The notes below the pieces were generated by a model. The model was not told where the DNA came from. It saw only the letters and a program-made list of their open reading frames with translations, and searched no databases. From Strongylocentrotus droebachiensis (Eukaryota; Echinodermata; Echinoidea; Camarodonta; Strongylocentrotidae), in the NCBI GenBank assembly GCA_035222895.1, contig JAVYIG010002375.1:124001-188000 (forward strand): a DNA stretch of 64,000 nucleotides. Reading direction: 5' to 3'. Position 1 is the first letter of the stretch. Every line of letters begins with the position of its first letter. A program made the position numbers and the translations under genes. Of the stretch, positions 55,201-61,200 are shown piece by piece.

Positions 55201-58200
55201 TCAGGGTGTACAGTCTAATGTAGCATCAGGTTATGAAGTGGTTGTACCACATCAGACCCTCACGGTCTTGTGGTAAGAGGTGAACATGTTACAGACGCAA
55301 TAATGCGTAACAAGAGTAGGTCAGACTGGATTGTAAGTAGGTTGTGTGAACAGATATGGCTCAGAGTCGGCGTGAAAGCAAGAGGAAATGGGGAGGGAGA
55401 CGAAGCTAGAGGGGGGGGGGGGGGGGGGGGGAGAAGAAGCTAGAGAGGGGGGCACTTGGTGGTATGAACAAAGGAAGACAGGGGAGTTCGGTGCGTCCTT
55501 GATAACTTTTGGATCAGTGTCAATAGAGGGAGACCTAAGAGAATAGACGTCATGGTACGATGATTGGCTGGATTAGATGATGTCATTATGAGGGTGATAA
55601 CAGATCTCACAGGGGCAAAGATCTTAAATCCTTTCTCTTTCATACAAAACCAGTCAAGAACCATTAAAAAAGAAGAGATATATGTCTCGTTTCGGCATCT
55701 GAGTTTCATCTAGCGAGTTTAGTCTGCTGAGAGCCAGAAGGGCATTAGCTCATATCCTTCAACTCAGAGTCAGCGTCCCTCTGGCGCTCAACGAAAGGTT
55801 TCGTCCTCGTTGTGAGTTATTGTTCTTTAACGAATTTGATTGCGAGTTACCGAAAGGAGCCCCATAACAATAGGTGGTTTCCATTTATCAATTTGAAGCA
55901 ATAATTCATGTTGATGTGACATTAGGGTTCATGGTATGACAACCTCTCCCACTAGACATTTATTACCTTCTTACAGATGCATTGTTGTTTTCATTTCGTA
56001 CTAAATGGTTTCGTACAGACTCTTCCTAAGAAGAAAGATAGACTATCAGATTGATCAGGAGCTTCTGTTTAAGTGATACTGGTTGTTAATCCCAGCAGAG
56101 GTATAATTCATCCATGGACAGAAATTGTCTGTGGGGACTGGGAGGGAGGGGGGGGGGAGGGAGGGGGGGGGGGGGATACGTAATGATTGAAAACATAAAT
56201 ACCTTAAACTGCATTGAACTCATTATGAACTGCTTATTGTGGATCTCTTTTGTTATCTTGTTTTTTTTTTCATTTGTTGCAGCTTTCATACTAGTCTGAA
56301 CTTATGTGTATGCTTGCTACTCCCATGCCTACATATGATGGAAGAGAACCTACCACATACGTTAATGCTTGATTAAGTCTGGATATAAGTTATTATATAC
56401 ATCTTTTCATATAATAAGTACATTGTGCAATCCTATTTTGATTTTTTGCCAATTTTCCGAACCAATCAGCAAATGCACATTGCACATCGATGTAGGAAAG
56501 GCCAACACATACTGACAATCATCTTGATGTGAAAGAAAATCCTACACCAGAAGAGGATAAAAACTGCAAGATTGAGCAATAACTCGGTCCTTTTCACAAA
56601 GATTTGAATGTTAAAGGTGACAAACAAATGTATAGATCTTTATAACATGGAATTAGAAAAGCATCCTTTGCAAGAGGATATTACACAAATTAACCCTTTG
56701 ACAACTGAATTCTTTCATTTTCATAGGCTTTATACAGAGACCCTCCGTTTCACATAGGTTTATTAACATCTCCTAGTTATCTCAAAGATTTGAAAAGATT
56801 TAAAGCAAACAAATCTTATTGCATGTACATGATCGTAATCAGTTGAGAGAGGATTCGTTGTAAGAGGATAAACTGATCTAGCAACACCTCTGAGTTGTTT
56901 ACGCTTGAGTAAAGACACCCCGACAGGTAGCAGCAGTCTAAATAAAGTCTCGTCATTTCACGGTCTCCTGACTGTGTTGTGTGCTAGAGGATCCTCTTGT
57001 TGCGCCCCCAGGCCCAGCTAGGCCTGGCTGAAACTCTATCGTACCCTCCTTCCTCTGCTGGTAACGGGAAGTGACTCTTTCCCATCTCCCCTCTCCGAGT
57101 CCTGGTACCAGCAAAGTCCATTTTGAAAACACACCATTACCGCATGAGAGGGAAATCGGTTTGTGTTCTTTATTCCGTTAAACCCTTTCGAGTCTTAAGG
57201 AATAGAATTAAATGTTTCAAATTAAGAGGGGTCAGTTCTTTGTTTGTTTTGTGTCACAGTTGAATTAGGCATGAAATATTATCAATTTGACCATTAGCAT
57301 TCCATTGTTAAAATTGAGCATATAACATCTACATTGGAAAAAATATCACAATTCAGTGATGGCATTTTGATTGCTGCCACATAACATTCTCTAATGTGTT
57401 TCTGTCTTTTATAGTCTGTTTGCTTTTGGAAACACTACTAAATGAGGATTCAGGAATCCATATTTCTTTAGGGCAATCCCCAAGCATTATTCGTCGTGAT
57501 TGTTGTAATTTATGTTCCAATTAATGCTGTCAAATTATTGTTTTAGTGTTTTACGTATGTTATGTTTCCTGGAAATGAAATGAAATGAATAAATGAAATG
57601 AAATAGAATATTACAACATCGTTAGACAAAATCCAGTCTGATCATACCTGAGCACTGGGAGTTACTAGATGAGGAACATTAGGGCTAAACAAGAACTCAC
57701 TTTTATCATCATTTGTGGTTTTAATGTTATAATGTTTTATATTTAGCCAGAAAAAGAATTGGAATGAAAATTTGAAGGAAAAAAAAGTACATTTGGTATC
57801 TAAAATAGTGGCTTTATTAGAACTCACTTTTATAATCATTTGTGGTTAAAGTGTTTTATATTTAGCCAGAAAAAGAATTGGAATGAAAATTGACAAAAGT
57901 ACAAATATAAAATAAGTGGTGATTGAAAGAAATTGTGAGTAATTCACAGGAGATTTCTCAATAATACTTGTAAAAACAGTAGACATTCCTCTGTGGAGTA
58001 GTTGTCCTTTAAAGAGAGTTTTGAATCGTGGTTTCTTTTGGTGAAAGGGGGAGTATAATTGGTCTAGACAAAGATTGTGGGCAGTTTGTCATATGTATCA
58101 TCAGAATATTCCTTTTGAGATGGACTGAATATGTTTATTACCAAGAGAATATGACTTGATAAAGCCTTCGGTACAAGTTGTATTTAGGGAGTTCTATAAG

Positions 58201-61200
58201 GGTTTAACTACTACTTAAGTTTTTGTTTCTTTTTGTATATTTCCTCATAAGTCATGTGCTCCAGTAGCATATATCTATTTCCTTATCAAAACCTAATGCC
58301 TCTATATTGGTTATCTCTTGATAATTGATTTCAACAATTGCCACTAGTTATAAAAATTAGGTCAATCAAAATTATCTTTCCTTAATCTGAATGTTCTTTA
58401 TAAATCATGTGATGTTTCCTAATCTTTTCATGAATTCCTGTTTTCCAATCCTTTGGGCCAATTAAAATATTCACATGCCTCAGTATTTTAATGATAATAT
58501 AGTCGACTGTAAATTTGTTTGAATAGTAATTGACGACAATGAGGAACAGTAGATAATAGGAACACATATTAGTTTTCAATTGTCTTTTTCTTTTTTTCTT
58601 TTTTTTTAATTAGAAGCAACATATATATTTATTTATAGTTTCCTAAATGAAAATAAAATAGGAAATGATCCCAAGGCATTGAGTTTAAAACTGTATATTC
58701 ACTTGTCCATACACTATCTACCTCCTATTCTCTCAGTCACATGTTCTTCTCTCAGTTTTCTTGAGGTAATAAAGGGAGGCATCTCTTGCATCTAACATGC
58801 TTTCTCTCTCATGCCTACTATTAAGATTCACCTTTCCTTAAGCTCTGTCTCCCTATCTCTTGTTCTCTCCCATCGTGTCTCTCTCTCCCTCCCACATCCC
58901 CTTTACCAGGTCCACCAATGGTCCTATGGGACTGAAATCCCATACCCGTTTGGCATAGATAATAAGTGGGTTAACGTGATGAAATTTGTTTTCTTCTCTT
59001 GTGCGGTTTCATGCTGATTTGATCTGTTTGTCTTTTGAATCACCGCAGATCTATGTCACTGTACTTACCTAGTTTGCATTTTTAAACACCTTTCAGTCAT
59101 CATTTAATGCCTCATTGCAATTTTAAGAACCAGACGTACTATTCATGAATATTTCAATATTAAGGAAGTTTCAGGGGCATAAGGTTGCTTGAAATTAGCC
59201 TTCTAGCCATTTTTTTGTTTTAAACAGGCACAATTCCTCATGTTCCTTGTCCTGGTTGCTAATTGCTTCATCAAACTAAGTTTGAAGTTACAGACTAATG
59301 TTTAGAATGTCCTGTCAGTTGTTAACTGAAGAAGTTTCGGTACTCTATTGTTATACCTGCTGTTTGAAAATAAAGAATCAAGAGATACAATATCAGAAAT
59401 CATCATCATCCGTCAGTGGTAGCCGGATATTGATAAATCTCTCTATAAACAAATGATGGCACAGAAAAAGAGGGCTATTTAAAGTTCCAGTCATATAAAG
59501 TCCAAAGAAAAGTGAATAATGAAAAGCCCAATCTTTCAATGGAGATGAAAGTATGTCATCCTAATCACAGATTTGGTCTTTATTTTTGTTTTCAGGATGT
59601 AAAATATATGCCAAATTTAAGTTGTTACTTCTGGAATTTCTTTAATGAATAGTTAGATAGTTCTCAAAGAATTATTGAAGAAACAATGAACCATTTGTAC
59701 TTGTAAATATGTTTTTATTTTTGTATTTGTCACACAAACACTCTATTGAATGAATCTAAGCACCAAGGACACTTTTATATAAATAAAGAGATATCAGTTG
59801 GCATTTCTGTTGTAGCAACTCAAGCAAATTAGTGTCCTTTATGTTTATGATATCAAGAAATGTATCACCTGATATTTATTATTTCTTATGGCCAAGAACT
59901 TGCTTGAACATAATTTAAGCTAAAATACACTCACATTGGATTTCTTTAGTTATTAAAAGCTATTATTATAGTCTTAATTATTTTCTTGCAAAATAACAGT
60001 CTCAATATCCATAGCACATGTAGTATAATCAATGTGACATTTCTCCTCCCAACCGCCCATCCCCCTCCCCTCTCTCTCTTTTCAAAACTGTTCATGACAT
60101 TTCTCTTCCGTTTCTTCCACACTTTCCAGTTATGCATTGATCAAGCTCTTCCAAAACTTTGGCTGGGGGCGCTATGCATTGCTGTCGGACAGTGAGGACA
60201 TCACCTACAAGGTCATGAAGAACATGGAGGAGGTGATGATAGAGGGCGGCATTGAGATGGTGGTCGACATCTACATGGCGACCAACGAAGTCAACCAGGC
60301 GGCGGTGAGCTCGTATCTTGAGGAGATCGTGTCCAAGAAGGCCCACATCATCGTTGGCTATTTCCCGGAGAATGTTGCCAGGCTTGTGCTCTGTGAAGCA
60401 CATAAGCAGGTGGGTTTTAGTGTAAATATAATAATAATAATAATATTCTAAAGTCCACTCCAAATTTTATTAAGTTAAACCGAAAATGGAAATTCTTTTT
60501 GCCCAATTGATTGTGAGACCAGCAGCCACTGAGCAGCGCCAGATCGACGTTGCTCTATTCCTTATTGTTGAACGCCAAACAAGGTAGCAGCAACTCCCGT
60601 CTTTTAACGTCTTTTGGTATGACGCGGCCGGGGTTCGAACCCATGACCTCCTGGTTGTGAGGTGGACGCTCTACTAACTGAGCCAACACACTGGTAGTAT
60701 ATTCTAGGACAACCATCCATTAGGCTAAGTACTACCTTCTAAGAGCTACTGATTGGAATATTACCCCTTAGAACAGCCCCCCCCCCCCCATCCTGGACAA
60801 GTATTCAGGAAGTACCCCTTCAGCTACTATGAATTCTGTTTCAATAAATTAGGGTTCAAGGGGGGGGGGGGTGAAAGTCTCGGGAGTCAGACTGATATGA
60901 AGTTTGATAGTTGCTTTGATTCTTGGTTTGTTCTACCCAACTGCTATTAAAGAATAAATATATAATTGCATGTAGGTAAGTAACCGGGGGAACAATGGAT
61001 TAAAGTCCTCTCTAAGGGACCTGGTAATGAGGATAATATATGCCTTGTAACCAAAGGGCACTAGAACATTGACTTGGTTTTAAACCCGGGACCTCCTGGT
61101 TCTGAGACCACTGAGCCAGTTAGTAACATAACATTTATATGTAAAATATATTCAGTTTTATGTAGAGCGAGGTTTTAACCAAAAACAAAAAATCCAAAAG

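Larger units (their letters stand above)
53136..60129 (+). other. Intron 8 (about 7 kb)
   Basis: Begins GTGAGC, ends CTTTCCAG. Besides the repeats listed separately it contains G runs (about 55411-55430 and 56150-56175) and a CT-rich stretch at 58840-58895. In 55440-57470 and 57905-60050 nothing gene-like was found. Confidence 0.8.

Noticed and set aside
60092-60463. 123-codon minus-strand frame with His-rich segments
   Set aside because: It is the opposite strand of exon 9, which has strong homology in the + frame.
60620-60695. tRNA gene on the minus strand
   Set aside because: Good A and B boxes, but no pairing acceptor stem and a SINE body with a repeat tail follow.
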